From CBDBCU01 sp965242615 (GTDB lineage: Bacteria; Chloroflexota; Dehalococcoidia; Lucifugimonadales; UBA3495), in assembly GCA_965242615.1 (NCBI GenBank), contig CBDESR010000005.1, positions 1,674,001-1,738,000 on the forward strand: a stretch of DNA of 64,000 nucleotides, given 5' to 3'. Under the pieces are notes generated by a model. That model did not search any database. It was not told where the DNA came from and saw nothing but the letters and a program-made list of their open reading frames with translations. Both the position numbers and the translations under genes were made by a program. Below are positions 1 through 8,604 of the stretch, piece by piece (position 1 is the first letter of the stretch; each line of letters starts with the position of its first letter).

Positions 1-675
1 CCCCCAAGCCGCCAGTTGATTCGCCAGCCAAGCCAACGGCTCCAGCGGATGCCCCATCACATCCGAACCCCAGCCCTGTCCCACCGCGGCGTCGTTAATG
101 TACGCCGTCCCCTGAACCGCCGCCAGGTCAATATCCCGCCAGTGGGCGGACGGCGGCCCCAGCACTGCCCCGGCGTTGGATATGTTAGTCGCCACCGAAG
201 TCAGCGTCCGTGTCCCGCCATCCAGCCCCGGCGGTAGCCGCATATCGATTACCTCAAAAGCCGCCATCACCGTATCTACCGCCGCGGCTACCGCCTCCCG
301 GGTATAGGGCGCGCCCTCCGGAGGCAAATCCGCTGCCAACCGCGCCGCTACCTCGCATTCCATCCCCAGCCGCTGATACTTGGTACCGTCCAAGGTTGCC
401 GGGGACTGGTGAATAGTGGCGGCCAGCAGCGCCCCGGAGCAGGGTTCATTCCAGCCGGCTTGCTGCTGCATCACCGCAGTGGTGTAGGCCAGTTTATAGC
501 CGGCCACCGGCCCCTGAACGGCGGTCAGCAGCTGCCGATATTCCCGCTGCACGGCATAGGCCGCCGGGATGGTGTCAATCCCCCACGGGCCGGGCAGCGG
601 AGTAAAAGGTTGACCGGCTTGGTATTCGGCGAAAAGACTTGCGGCGGCTTGACGGATTTGGTCGGCAGTGGGCAT
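1..675 (-). CDS. 2-keto-4-pentenoate hydratase / fumarylacetoacetate hydrolase-fold protein (3' end off window)
   Basis: The minus strand is open from an ATG at 675 to the window edge (225 codons, no stop). The start is preceded by a clear GGGAGGT ribosome site. The product begins MPTADQIRQAAASLFAEYQA and later has a GYKLAYT segment, a GMECEVAARLA segment and AFEVIDMR. These match the MhpD/hydratase branch of the fumarylacetoacetase fold, where the Glu-x-Glu of the GMECE segment helps bind the divalent metal. The family hydrates 2-hydroxypenta-2,4-dienoate in aromatic meta-cleavage, or decarboxylates related keto acids. No neighbouring ring-cleavage gene is visible, so the substrate is unknown. 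Family assignment is firm; exact reaction is inferred. Confidence 0.82.
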   Translation of the reverse strand, partial: MPTADQIRQAAASLFAEYQAGQPFTPLPGPWGIDTIPAAYAVQREYRQLLTAVQGPVAGYKLAYTTAVMQQQAGWNEPCSGALLAATIHQSPATLDGTKYQRLGMECEVAARLAADLPPEGAPYTREAVAAAVDTVMAAFEVIDMRLPPGLDGGTRTLTSVATNISNAGAVLGPPSAHWRDIDLAAVQGTAYINDAAVGQGWGSDVMGHPLEPLAWLANQLAAWG

Positions 676-820
676 TGACCTACCTCCCAGCAGCAGTATT
701 TCGTGGTGAGCTTGGCGATGCTTTTGCCATATCGAGACGCAACGGCTTGACGCTGTACCGAGCAAATCCCAGGCTGTCGCCGCCGCTGCGTCTGATGGTT
801 AAAGGCTGGCGCGGATTGGG

Positions 821-1027
821 CTAACGGGCCTGACTTTCGGCCTGAAAGCCGGCGTCCCGATGGCCGCCATCGCAAAAGGGCTTGTTGGCGGACGCCCCGC
901 AGCGGCACAAGGAAACCCACTGCCCCTCGGGAACGCTGTAGTTGTTGCCGGACTGGTCCACGATTTCGATGGGCCCGGTTACCCGATTCGGCCCGTTGGC
1001 CCGGATTTCGATTTTCACATCGGCCAT
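821..1027 (-). CDS. CDGSH-type iron-sulfur protein
   Basis: This 68-residue protein starts at ATG 1027, behind GGGGAGGATAAATCTT. A longer frame upstream (to 1165) lacks a ribosome site and family similarity, so the shorter start is preferred. Residues ~43-58 read CRCGASANKPFCDGGH, the CxCx2Sx3PxCDGxH pattern that binds a [2Fe-2S] cluster by three Cys and one His (the family's usual CDGSH is CDGGH here). The short single-motif form is typical of bacterial mitoNEET-like proteins of uncertain electron-transfer or cluster-handling role. It lies 145 bp upstream of the hydratase on the same strand. Confidence 0.88.
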   Translation of the reverse strand: MADVKIEIRANGPNRVTGPIEIVDQSGNNYSVPEGQWVSLCRCGASANKPFCDGGHRDAGFQAESQAR

Positions 1028-1150
1028 AAGATTTATCCTCCCCGATAAATAATGTTTCTGGACTGACGCCAAAGCCGACAGCGACTTGCGGCCCCGCCGG
1101 GAAGCGGCTCGCATCCGCTGCCGGTTGACCGTCAGCCAGCAAGGGCTAGT

Positions 1151-1176
1151 TTGACACTTCGGCAAAGAAGTGTCAA
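1151..1176. other. Perfect 10-bp hairpin
   Basis: TTGACACTTC, a 6-base loop (GGCAAA), then GAAGTGTCAA form a perfect 10 bp stem upstream of the CDGSH gene. There is no T run, so it is not a classical terminator; it could be an operator or a processing site. The left arm also contains a TTGACA -35-like hexamer. Confidence 0.4.
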
Positions 1177-1197
1177 GGGTTAATCTGACATTGCCCC

Positions 1198-1306
1198 AGG
1201 CTATCGCCTATCGAAATCGTCCTTCCCGCGCAAGTGGGAATGTAAATCCATAGTCCCGCTTCCTCGAGAATGGCCGGTAAGTAAGCTGCCAGGTATATGC
1301 CCTACC
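1198..1306. repeat. Degenerate copy of the TATCGCATATA-ended palindromic repeat
   Basis: The stretch begins AGGCTATCGCCTATCG, contains CCTTCCCGCGCAAGTGGGAAT and ends AGGTATATGCCCTACCC. It is a diverged relative of the better-preserved element at 5995-6118. Its right end touches the stop codon of the RCC1-repeat gene. Confidence 0.6.
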
Positions 1307-1307
1307 C

Positions 1308-4300
1308 CTACCCCCAATAGGGCCGCAGCCCCCGCCGCCGCCGGCGCAGCAGCCAATAAGCCAGCGCCGCCAACAACAGCAACAGCAGCAATAACACCGG
1401 CAGGACAACCACAGCCCCATTGTCGCCGAAAGACTCCTCCAACAGCGGCGGCGATTCCGGCTCTGCCGTTGGGGTTGGCTCCGGAGCCGGCGTGGGCCGC
1501 GGCGTGGCGGTCGGAACAGCGGCGGCCGCCGCAACCGGCCGCGGCCGCAAAGTAGGCGTCGGCGCCATTCCCAAGCGCGGCGGCAGCATCGTCGGCGTGG
1601 GCGTTGGGGTCGGAGTTGCCGTCGGTGTTGGCGTGGGCGTAGCTGTGGGCGTAGCTGTGGGCGTTGGCAACGGCGTGGGCGTGGGCCGCGGCGTTGGAGT
1701 TGGCGCAGCGGTAGGGGTGGGCGTGGGCGTGGGAACCGGAGTGGGTGTCGCCGTTGCGGTCGGCCGCGTCTCCGGCTCCGGGGCGGCAGTGGGCGTCGGA
1801 GTCGGGGTCAGCGTGGGGGTTGGCGTAGGCGTGCCGGCGGCCGCCGCATCCGGAGTCAGTATAACCGTCGGCGTAACCGTGGGTATAATCACCTCCGGCG
1901 ATTCATAGTCCCGGGTAGCCGTCGGTGTCGGCGTAGCGGTCCGCCGCCGGCGCGTTGGCGTGGGTGTCGGCGGCGACTCCTGGCGTATCGGCCGATCGAC
2001 CCAAGTTTGGCCGGCGTTGACGATGATCCGCTGCACCCCTTCGAGAGACGCCCCGTTGCGGTTGACATAGACTTTGCGGTCCAGCTGGGTGCCGGGAGTA
2101 TCCGGCTCCGCATCCGCGCCCCAGCAGGCCACCCGGCCGTTGCCGCTCAACGCGCAGGTGTGCCGCTCCCCCGCTTTAATGGCGACAAAGGAGGCCCGGG
2201 CCAAGCCGGCCGGTACTTCCGATTCCCCGTACAAATTGCGCCCCCAGCACACCGGCCGGCCGCTGCCCGCCCGCAGGCCGCAGGTGTGATAGTAGCCGGC
2301 GGAAATAGCGTCAAAAGTCAGCCGGGACAAATCGGAACGCAGCACCACCGGCGTCGTCACACCGCTGGGAATGCGGGCATCAGCCCCGGACGCCTGCCCG
2401 AAATTATCCGCTCCCCAGCAGCTGACCCGGCCGGCGGCGGAAAGACCGCAAGTATAATCCCGGCCGGCGGTCAAGGCGGCAAAGGTCATCGTATCCAGAT
2501 TGACCGGGGCGTAAATCCGGCTGAGCAAGCCGGAATTGACCGTAGCGGCGTTAGTATGCCCGGAGGCTTGGGCATAGTTGTCCAGTCCCCAACAAAGGGC
2601 TTGGCCGGCGTCCGTCCCGCCCTTCCGCAAACCGCAAGTATGAAAATTGCCGGTGGCGATAGCGGAGAATTCGTAATCGCCCAAGTCCACGGTTTTAATG
2701 TGCGGCTGCCACCCGGTAAGAACCTGCTCCGTAGTGCCGGTTACCATACCGCCCGCCCAATCCCAGCCCCAGCACAGTACCCGGTCCGGAGTTTGCCCGT
2801 AGCGGTCATCGGTAAGGCCGCAGATTGAGGCGCGGCTGGTGCCGGTACTGAGCCGATTCAGCGACAGGGACGGGACAGCGACCGCGCCATTGGCCGCCGG
2901 GCCGTTGCAAAACAGTTCGCCCGGGTCGATGCGCTGGCTGGGGAGGTCAACGCCGCTGAGCCGAATACAGTAATGGTTACGGCCCGACGCCACTTCCGCC
3001 ACATCGTGGGAAAAGTTGAAAAATACGCCGGGCCAGTGGGAGCCAGAGCCGAGCCGCCCATAGGTATAAGCCCGCTGCCCGTCAGCCAGTTCGCCCCAGC
3101 AGCGCACCGGTTTTTGCGTCCCGGAGGCGCTGCGGGCCAGGACGGCGCAGGCATGGGTAGCGCCGGCGCTGATGGACAAGGCATAGTCGCCGCTGGATTC
3201 CTGGATACCCACCGGCGGTACTTGGTAGGTAGCATCGGGTGCGCCCGAGCGCGGAGCCGGTTCCAATGCCAACACCTGCCGCTGCTCATTCTTGCCCCAA
3301 CAGCGAACTTTCCCTTCATCCTGATTGCCGGTAGTTCCGGTATCGCTGTCCCGCAAAATCGCGCAGGTAAAGCCGTCCCCGGCCGCTGCCCGGGAAAAGA
3401 GCATCGTGGACAAATCAGCCCCGGCCGTATGGTAGTTGCAGTTAGCCGGGGTCGGTTCGTTAGTCGTAGCGTCCCGGGTGCAAGCGATTTTATCGCTGCC
3501 GCTGGGCGCGGCAGCCGTGCTTTGCCCGTAAGCGTCGCCGCCCCAACAGCGCAGCTGCCCGGCGGTCTGCACCGTCACCGTCTGCGGCGTCGGGCTGCTA
3601 TCGGTATAGGTAGCAGTAACATCGTGGCTGCCGCAAGTATGGTCAACGCCTACCGTCAGTTGGGAAAAGGTATAAGCCGTTTCGGTAGTGACCGGCGGGC
3701 TGGCCGTGTCGGTGTGGGAATGCACCGGCACGGTAGTTTGACCGGCGGTATTGTCCCCCCAACAGAGAACTTGCCCGGCCTGCTGCGCCCCGCTGGTGTC
3801 TGGGTCGCTGTCCGCCAAAATACCGCAGCTATGCTCCCACCCGGAAACAATGGCGGAAAAAGTATAGACGCCGCTGGCCGGCGCCGGCGCCGTGGCTTGG
3901 TTGGCGTCATTCTGGCCCCAACATAGAACCTGGCCGGCGGTCTGCGTCCCATCCCCATTCAGCAAACCGCAGGTGTGCGCCGTCCCGGCCGCCACGGCCG
4001 CAAAGCGGTAATCATCCCGCCCGGTCAGAGTCTGCACATTGGCTTGATTGGCCGCGTCCACCGCATCCGTAGTCGCCGAAACCTGCCCCCAGGAATCCGC
4101 GCCCCAGCAGCGGATAGCGGCGGCGTCCTGCGACAGATAATCCGACAGGATAGCGCAGGTATGGCTGCCGCCGGCGGCTACGGCGGCGGCTTTGATGGTG
4201 GGAACTACCGAAAAACCTTGAAACGGTACGCCGCCGCTTTGGGGGCCAACTCCCCAGCAGCGGGGTACGCCGCTGGCTTGCAAACCGCAGGTGGTAAAAC

Positions 4301-5810
4301 TCGAGGATGCAATGGCGGTGAACGGCCCCGGCTGCCAGGCGACCCCGCCGGCGTTGGTACTACCCCAGCATTTGACGCCCCCATTCACCGCCAAGCCGCA
4401 GGAAAAATACTGAGCAGAGGTAAGGGCATATTCCGGGTCGTCAACCTTAATCAGCGCCGGGTCGCGGCTTTCCCAAGGCCGGGCCACGCCGTAATCATAG
4501 ACATCTCGCGCGTATAAATCGGCGGGAATTTCTGACCCCCAGCAGAACATTTCCCCGGCGGTCTGCCCGTTTTCCCCGTTCAGAATGCCGCAGTTGTGCA
4601 GTTCACCGGCGGCGATGGCGGCAAAGCGGTAAGCAACGCCGTTCCCGTCGGCGGGAGTAGCGAACTGCCCCACATCAAAAATTCCGTAGGCGTGATGCTC
4701 AGCATCGCCCTCCGTTCCCCAGCATAGGACTTCCCCGGCGGTCTGACTGCCTTGCCCGTCCTGAATACCGCAGCTGTGATACAAGCCGGCCGCCAGTTGG
4801 GTAAAGGTAGCGTTTGCCGCCGCCGTTCCCGCCGGGCCGGGACTGGAATAGTCCGCGCTCATCGGGTCCGTTACCGTGTCAATGCTACGGCGGCCCCAAC
4901 AAAGGGCTTTGCCGGCATCCGCCCCATCCTGCTGAACGCCGCAAGCCCAATTTTCAGTAGCCCCCACGGCCAGGTGAGCAAAGGCTTGACCGGCTTGGGC
5001 GGCGGCTCCGGTCACCGCGCCATAAAGGTCATCGCCCCAGCACAAAACCTCCCCGGCGGTCTGCACCGTTACCGACTGCGGCGTCGGGCTGTTGTCGGTA
5101 TAGGTAGTGGTGACATCATGCCGCCCGCAGGTTAGAAACCCGCCGGCGGCCAGTTGGGTAAAAGTGTACGGCGTTTCGGTAGTGGCCGGCGGCGTGGCGG
5201 TGTCGGTATGGGAGTGTACCGGCGGCGTGGACTGGCCGTGATCGTCGTTGCCCCAACAGACCGCTTGCCGGTCGGCGGCGCGCAGGGCGCAGTTGTGGGA
5301 GTGGCTGGCGACGATGGCGCTGAATACCGTATTGGCGATGGCGTCCGGTACCGATGCTTGATATTGCGGCAGTCCCGGCTCCGGCGTTGGGCAGGTGGTG
5401 CAGCCCGCCGGCGTGGGCGACGGCTGCGCTACTGACCGGTTTTCACCCCAACAAACCGGATTGCCGTCCAGGTTCAGGGCGCAGACATGAAAGTTGCCCA
5501 CCGCCACTTGCTGATAGCCTTCCGCCAGAAAGGGGCCGTGGGTGGTATCGCCCCAGCAGCGCAGATGATTTTCCGTGGTGATGCCGCAGGTAGCCCAACG
5601 GCTGGCGTCCACCTGCTTATAGCGGATGTCATTGGGTTCTACCGGCAGCCCCGGGTCCGATTGAGCCGCCGCGCCGTCCAGCATCAGCCCAAAGGCCACA
5701 ACGCCGCCCACCACCGCCAGCAAACCGGCCAGGGCGGGGAGCGGCAGCAACCGCAAGGCAACGGCAATGCGCGCCAGCATTGCCGCTACCCCCCCCCTAT
5801 CAGGGTTCAT
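1308..5810 (-). CDS. Large RCC1-repeat surface protein with Pro/Thr linker and C-terminal membrane anchor
   Basis: About 1,500 residues. The N-terminus has a hydrophobic signal sequence (residues ~10-45, ending near AAAQS). I count 21 repeats, each with a central HTCGL/SCGI-type Cys followed by a CWG box; one box is CNG. This is the RCC1/BLIP-II-like beta-propeller repeat in its exported, disulfide-capable form. Then come ~150 residues rich in PTPTP, a Leu-rich membrane span and a five-arginine tail (RRRRRGLRPYWG), so the protein probably sits on the cell surface with the tail inside. The start is uncertain: ATG 5810 has no clear ribosome site; ATG 5780 follows a G-rich run and would also keep the signal. 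Function is likely adhesion or binding (inference). Confidence 0.85.
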   Translation of the reverse strand: MNPDRGGVAAMLARIAVALRLLPLPALAGLLAVVGGVVAFGLMLDGAAAQSDPGLPVEPNDIRYKQVDASRWATCGITTENHLRCWGDTTHGPFLAEGYQQVAVGNFHVCALNLDGNPVCWGENRSVAQPSPTPAGCTTCPTPEPGLPQYQASVPDAIANTVFSAIVASHSHNCALRAADRQAVCWGNDDHGQSTPPVHSHTDTATPPATTETPYTFTQLAAGGFLTCGRHDVTTTYTDNSPTPQSVTVQTAGEVLCWGDDLYGAVTGAAAQAGQAFAHLAVGATENWACGVQQDGADAGKALCWGRRSIDTVTDPMSADYSSPGPAGTAAANATFTQLAAGLYHSCGIQDGQGSQTAGEVLCWGTEGDAEHHAYGIFDVGQFATPADGNGVAYRFAAIAAGELHNCGILNGENGQTAGEMFCWGSEIPADLYARDVYDYGVARPWESRDPALIKVDDPEYALTSAQYFSCGLAVNGGVKCWGSTNAGGVAWQPGPFTAIASSSFTTCGLQASGVPRCWGVGPQSGGVPFQGFSVVPTIKAAAVAAGGSHTCAILSDYLSQDAAAIRCWGADSWGQVSATTDAVDAANQANVQTLTGRDDYRFAAVAAGTAHTCGLLNGDGTQTAGQVLCWGQNDANQATAPAPASGVYTFSAIVSGWEHSCGILADSDPDTSGAQQAGQVLCWGDNTAGQTTVPVHSHTDTASPPVTTETAYTFSQLTVGVDHTCGSHDVTATYTDSSPTPQTVTVQTAGQLRCWGGDAYGQSTAAAPSGSDKIACTRDATTNEPTPANCNYHTAGADLSTMLFSRAAAGDGFTCAILRDSDTGTTGNQDEGKVRCWGKNEQRQVLALEPAPRSGAPDATYQVPPVGIQESSGDYALSISAGATHACAVLARSASGTQKPVRCWGELADGQRAYTYGRLGSGSHWPGVFFNFSHDVAEVASGRNHYCIRLSGVDLPSQRIDPGELFCNGPAANGAVAVPSLSLNRLSTGTSRASICGLTDDRYGQTPDRVLCWGWDWAGGMVTGTTEQVLTGWQPHIKTVDLGDYEFSAIATGNFHTCGLRKGGTDAGQALCWGLDNYAQASGHTNAATVNSGLLSRIYAPVNLDTMTFAALTAGRDYTCGLSAAGRVSCWGADNFGQASGADARIPSGVTTPVVLRSDLSRLTFDAISAGYYHTCGLRAGSGRPVCWGRNLYGESEVPAGLARASFVAIKAGERHTCALSGNGRVACWGADAEPDTPGTQLDRKVYVNRNGASLEGVQRIIVNAGQTWVDRPIRQESPPTPTPTRRRRTATPTPTATRDYESPEVIIPTVTPTVILTPDAAAAGTPTPTPTLTPTPTPTAAPEPETRPTATATPTPVPTPTPTPTAAPTPTPRPTPTPLPTPTATPTATPTPTPTATPTPTPTPTMLPPRLGMAPTPTLRPRPVAAAAAVPTATPRPTPAPEPTPTAEPESPPLLEESFGDNGAVVVLPVLLLLLLLLAALAYWLLRRRRRGLRPYWG

Positions 5811-5994
5811 AATGATAGATATTAAATTAGGCAATATATCCCAACCGGGACAAAATTTTGCCATAATGCAGCCTGCTGGCTAAAGGGATTTCCCCGGACG
5901 GGGCAAATTTTAACGCCCGATTAAAACGGCGCTAAAGCGGCAGATATTCTACCACAAATCCGCCCGGTCTGCCTGCTCATCAACCCCCCTACCC

Positions 5995-6118
5995 AGGGCT
6001 ATCGCATATAGAAACCGTCATTCCCACGAAAGTGGGAATCCAGATAGGTCGTGGACTCTAGATTCCCGTTTTCACGGGAATGACGATAAGTAGGCCGCTA
6101 GGTATATGCGATAGCCCT
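5995..6118. repeat. MITE-like element with perfect 16-bp terminal inverted repeats
   Basis: The ends AGGGCTATCGCATATA and TATATGCGATAGCCCT are perfect inverted repeats. Inside are two further inverted pairs (CATTCCCACGAAAGTGGGAATC and ATTCCCGTTTTCACGGGAAT, each a hairpin). CCCCCCTACC occurs next to both ends, which suggests a target duplication. Related copies or ends occur near 1198, 8640-8810, 31262 and 37940. Confidence 0.75.
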
Positions 6119-6208
6119 GCCCCCCTACCATCACCCATGTCATTCCGAGGCGACAGCCGAGGAATCTAAAATGCCCGCGCTACAACCACCTTAAACACAA
6201 CCAGCCCT

Positions 6209-6266
6209 CCCCAACTCAAAAAGTTTTGAGGGGGTGCGGGGGAACTTTTACAAAAGTTCCCCCGCC
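6209..6266. repeat. Two-hairpin repeat module, copy 1
   Basis: ACTCAAAAAGTTTTGAG is followed by GGGGTGCGG and then GGGGGAACTTTTACAAAAGTTCCCCC, giving two adjacent hairpins. A near-identical copy lies at 8674-8733. Confidence 0.7.
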
Positions 6267-6318
6267 GTACTTCTTAAAACGAATTTTCCACGAATCTAAA
6301 AATACTCCCAAAAACCCC

Positions 6319-6348
6319 TTGACAAATCCCCAAACCATCCCCCATAAT
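6319..6348 (+). promoter_or_regulatory. Sigma-70-type promoter for the candidate RNA
   Basis: TTGACA at 6319-6324 and CATAAT at 6343-6348 are separated by 18 bp. This is one of the best promoter matches in the window. It is not followed by a start codon for almost 580 bp, so it probably drives a non-coding transcript. Confidence 0.65.
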
Positions 6349-6354
6349 AAAACC

Positions 6355-6835
6355 CGTCACGGTTAACCTGACCCCGGGACGCCGGGTTCTTACGCTAAGC
6401 TTACCGTAAAACTTAATATCGCTCCACGCAGCGCGCTGTGGGCCCCGCCAGCCCTAACCGGCAAAGCGGACGCCTCAAACACTCCTACCCTTGGGGAACG
6501 GCCTAAGGCCCCGTAATCCCCAACCGGAGCAGCGGCCAACGGCAAATCCCACCCGCCGCACCCAACCGCCGCCCCAGCCTACAGGAGTCGGAGCAACCCA
6601 GGTTGACTGGAGAACGGTCAACCGCGGTCGCAACACCGGGCCAACCCGCCGGAATGGCAACCATACCAACCGGCGCCAGTAGCCACTATAAGGTCGCGCA
6701 ACCGTAACCGGCAGACTGGCCGGGAAACTCCGGGCGGAGCAAGCCAGGATCCCCCTCGGAGCAGGCAACCCAATGACCAGCCTTGCCAACCTTCTCCCGA
6801 CAAGGCGGAAACCGCGGCCGCGGTTTCCGCCAAAA
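6355..6835 (+). ncRNA. Candidate structured non-coding RNA, class unknown
   Basis: The stretch between the promoter at 6319-6348 and a 28 bp perfect palindrome at 6804-6831 has no credible reading frame but many self-complementary segments. Examples: TTGGGGA...TCCCCAA enclosing ACGG/CCGT and GGCCTAAGGCC; GGTTGAC/GTCAACC around TGGAGAACG; CGCCGG/CCGGCG enclosing ATGG/CCAT. I looked for RNase P (GAGGAAAGTCC), tmRNA, SRP and 6S signatures on both strands and did not find them. The palindrome lacks a T run in the plus direction, so the 3' end is uncertain. It could also be a long leader of the luciferase-like gene at 6927. Confidence 0.4.
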
Positions 6836-6926
6836 CCAGCATCCCCCCAATTCTTAATCCCTAATTCTCCATTCTTAATTCTATGTTACAATCCCCCGCA
6901 AAATCCCCCCACCCGGAGGCTTCCCT

Positions 6927-7829
6927 ATGCAATTCGGCGTCACCATCCCCAACAACTGGGGCCTCGACGACATCCACCAAGTCCTCGCCTTTGGCCCCCT
7001 GGCCGAGGAACTCGGCTACGACTCCCTATGGGTAATGGACCATCTCTTTAACAACGGCTACATCCGCGCCCGCCTCGACGACAAACCCTACTACCATCCC
7101 CTCGCTACCCTTTCCTACCTGGCGGCCACCACCCGCCGCATCCTCCTCGGCACCTCCGTACTGGTCTTGCCCTACCACAATCCCGTCGCCCTGGCCAAAT
7201 ACGCCGCCACCCTCGACTGTATGTCCCACGGCCGGGTCATCCTCGGCATCGGCGTCGGCGCAATGACCGAGGAATTCGCCGCCCTCGGCATCCCTACGTC
7301 GGAACGGGCCTCCCTCACCAACGAAGGCATCCGCCTAATGCAGGAACTCTGGACTAATCCCGCCCCTACCTACCACAGCCGCCGCTGGAACCTTGACGAC
7401 CTCCGCTTTGCCCCCAAGCCGGTACAGCAGCCCCACATCCCCCTCTGGATTGGCGGCGCCAGCCCCGGCGCCTTGCGCCGCGCCGCCCGCCTCGGCAACG
7501 GCTGGCATCCCTCCGGCATCACCCCGGAACAGTACGCCGCCGGCCGCCGCCAAGTCCAGGAACTGGCCCAACAAGCCGGCCGCGACCCCGACGCCCTGAC
7601 CTGGTCCGCCCGCGTCGAAGTCGAAGCCAACAACGGCCCCTCCAGCGACCGCGCCGCCAGCCGCGCCCGCATCCCCGGCAATAACCCGGAACAAACCGCC
7701 CAATCCATCGCCGCCTACCGGGACGCCGGCGTCCAGCACCTGATTCTAGCCCTCAACACCGGCGACCCCGACCGCATCCGCCAACTGATGGAATCCCTGG
7801 CCGCCCAAACCCTCCCCCAATTCCGCTAA
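6927..7829 (+). CDS. LLM-class F420-dependent oxidoreductase
   Basis: 300 residues, ATG at 6927 behind GGAGG (6915-6919). The sequence fits the luciferase-like TIM-barrel family (TIGR03619-type). It opens MQFGVTIPNN, has the LWVMDHLF segment, the GTSVLVLPYHNP strand that lines the cofactor pocket, the GRVILGIGVG glycine loop, and the IPLWIGGASPGALRRAARL motif followed by GNGWHP. Members use F420H2 or FMNH2 to reduce or oxidise varied substrates in the cytosol. Substrate cannot be told from the sequence. Two relatives lie at 48528-50835. It converges on plsY across a shared hairpin terminator. Confidence 0.85.
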   Translation: MQFGVTIPNNWGLDDIHQVLAFGPLAEELGYDSLWVMDHLFNNGYIRARLDDKPYYHPLATLSYLAATTRRILLGTSVLVLPYHNPVALAKYAATLDCMSHGRVILGIGVGAMTEEFAALGIPTSERASLTNEGIRLMQELWTNPAPTYHSRRWNLDDLRFAPKPVQQPHIPLWIGGASPGALRRAARLGNGWHPSGITPEQYAAGRRQVQELAQQAGRDPDALTWSARVEVEANNGPSSDRAASRARIPGNNPEQTAQSIAAYRDAGVQHLILALNTGDPDRIRQLMESLAAQTLPQFR

Positions 7830-7863
7830 CCCCAAACCGGAAAATCTAGCGACCGGAATCAAA

Positions 7864-7887
7864 AAAGCCGGCCCGCAAGCCGGCTTT
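7864..7887. terminator. Bidirectional hairpin terminator
   Basis: AAAGCCGGC, loop CCGCAA, GCCGGCTTT: a perfect 9 bp stem flanked by A and T tracts, between two convergent genes. Confidence 0.8.
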
Positions 7888-7917
7888 CCCCAATTCCCGA
7901 TTGTTGACTGCCAATCC

Positions 7918-8604
7918 CTAACCCCCTCTTTCCCGCCAATCTCCATCCTCCAAATCCTCCTCCTCCCCCATATCCGGCGGCTCAAACTGCTGCCGGTTCG
8001 CATCCAGCAGCGGCGCCCGCCGCCGGTGAATCAGCACATTATGGGCAATCACCAGCAACGCCAAACCCGACAATTCCAGCACGAATACCCGCGTATCCTG
8101 AAACCCCGGAAAGTATTGACTCACCGCCAGCAGCACCGCAAAACAGGCCGCAATCCCGCACGATGAACGAAACGGCGAGCGACGGGTCAGCAGCACCGCC
8201 GCCGAACCCACGGCCACCCCCAGCACCGCCAACGCCGGCGTCAAGGCAAAAGTTACCCCCAACAGCGTAACCATCCCGTCCCCGCCCCGGAAACGGGTAA
8301 ATATCGACTTCCAATGCCCGGCCACCGCCGCCCCGCCGGCAAAAATCAGGTGATTCTCCTCTACCCCCAACAGCCGGGCCACCGCAATCGCCAACGCCCC
8401 CTTAATCGCATCGGCGGCGAACACCAGCATCCCGTTGCGCCGGCTGATGTTCCAGAATACATTAGCCGTCCCCGCCCGGGTGCTGCCGGTAGCGAATATG
8501 TCAATCCCCCGCCGCCGCGCCACCAAATGCGCAAAGGGTATCGAACCCAGCAGATAACCCACAATCAACGCCGCCAACAGGCGAACAATTACATCCTCTG
8601 ACAC
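7918..8604 (-). CDS. plsY: Glycerol-3-phosphate acyltransferase PlsY
   Basis: The polytopic membrane protein has the PlsY signatures: GYLLGSIPFAHLVAR near the N-terminus, then the IDIFATGSTRAGTANVF block (family: GSGNxGATNxxR; here GSTRAGTANVF), ADAIKGALA, and AGHWKSIFTRFRGGDGMVT (family: GHxxPxFxxFxGGKGxAT). It transfers the acyl group of acyl-phosphate to sn-glycerol-3-phosphate, the first step of phospholipid synthesis. The Asp in GGDG, where Lys is usual, and Arg in GSTR are departures at otherwise conserved places. The charged C-terminal tail (EEEDLEDGDWRE) is extra. Start uncertain: GTG 8604 chosen; TTG 8619 is the frame limit. Neither has a strong ribosome site. Confidence 0.82.
   Translation of the reverse strand: MSEDVIVRLLAALIVGYLLGSIPFAHLVARRRGIDIFATGSTRAGTANVFWNISRRNGMLVFAADAIKGALAIAVARLLGVEENHLIFAGGAAVAGHWKSIFTRFRGGDGMVTLLGVTFALTPALAVLGVAVGSAAVLLTRRSPFRSSCGIAACFAVLLAVSQYFPGFQDTRVFVLELSGLALLVIAHNVLIHRRRAPLLDANRQQFEPPDMGEEEDLEDGDWRERGG

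Larger units (their letters stand above)
5811..6926. other. 1.1 kb gene-free gap: repeats and a candidate RNA
   Basis: No convincing protein gene lies here. It holds a 16-bp-ended palindromic element (5995-6118), a two-hairpin module (6209-6266), a strong promoter (6319-6348) and a structured transcript candidate (about 6355-6835), each listed separately. The first ~180 bp upstream of the RCC1 gene are AT-richer and may hold its promoter. Confidence 0.7.

Noticed and set aside
1420..1908. Plus-strand frame rich in Val-Gly repeats
   Set aside because: It is the mirror of the Pro/Thr codon repeats of the RCC1-protein linker.
6355..6835. RNase P RNA, tmRNA, SRP RNA or cobalamin riboswitch
   Set aside because: The invariant sequence blocks of these classes are not visible on either strand.
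6475..6842. Minus-strand frames across the RNA candidate
   Set aside because: No ribosome site or family similarity; the region is hairpin-rich with a plus-strand promoter.
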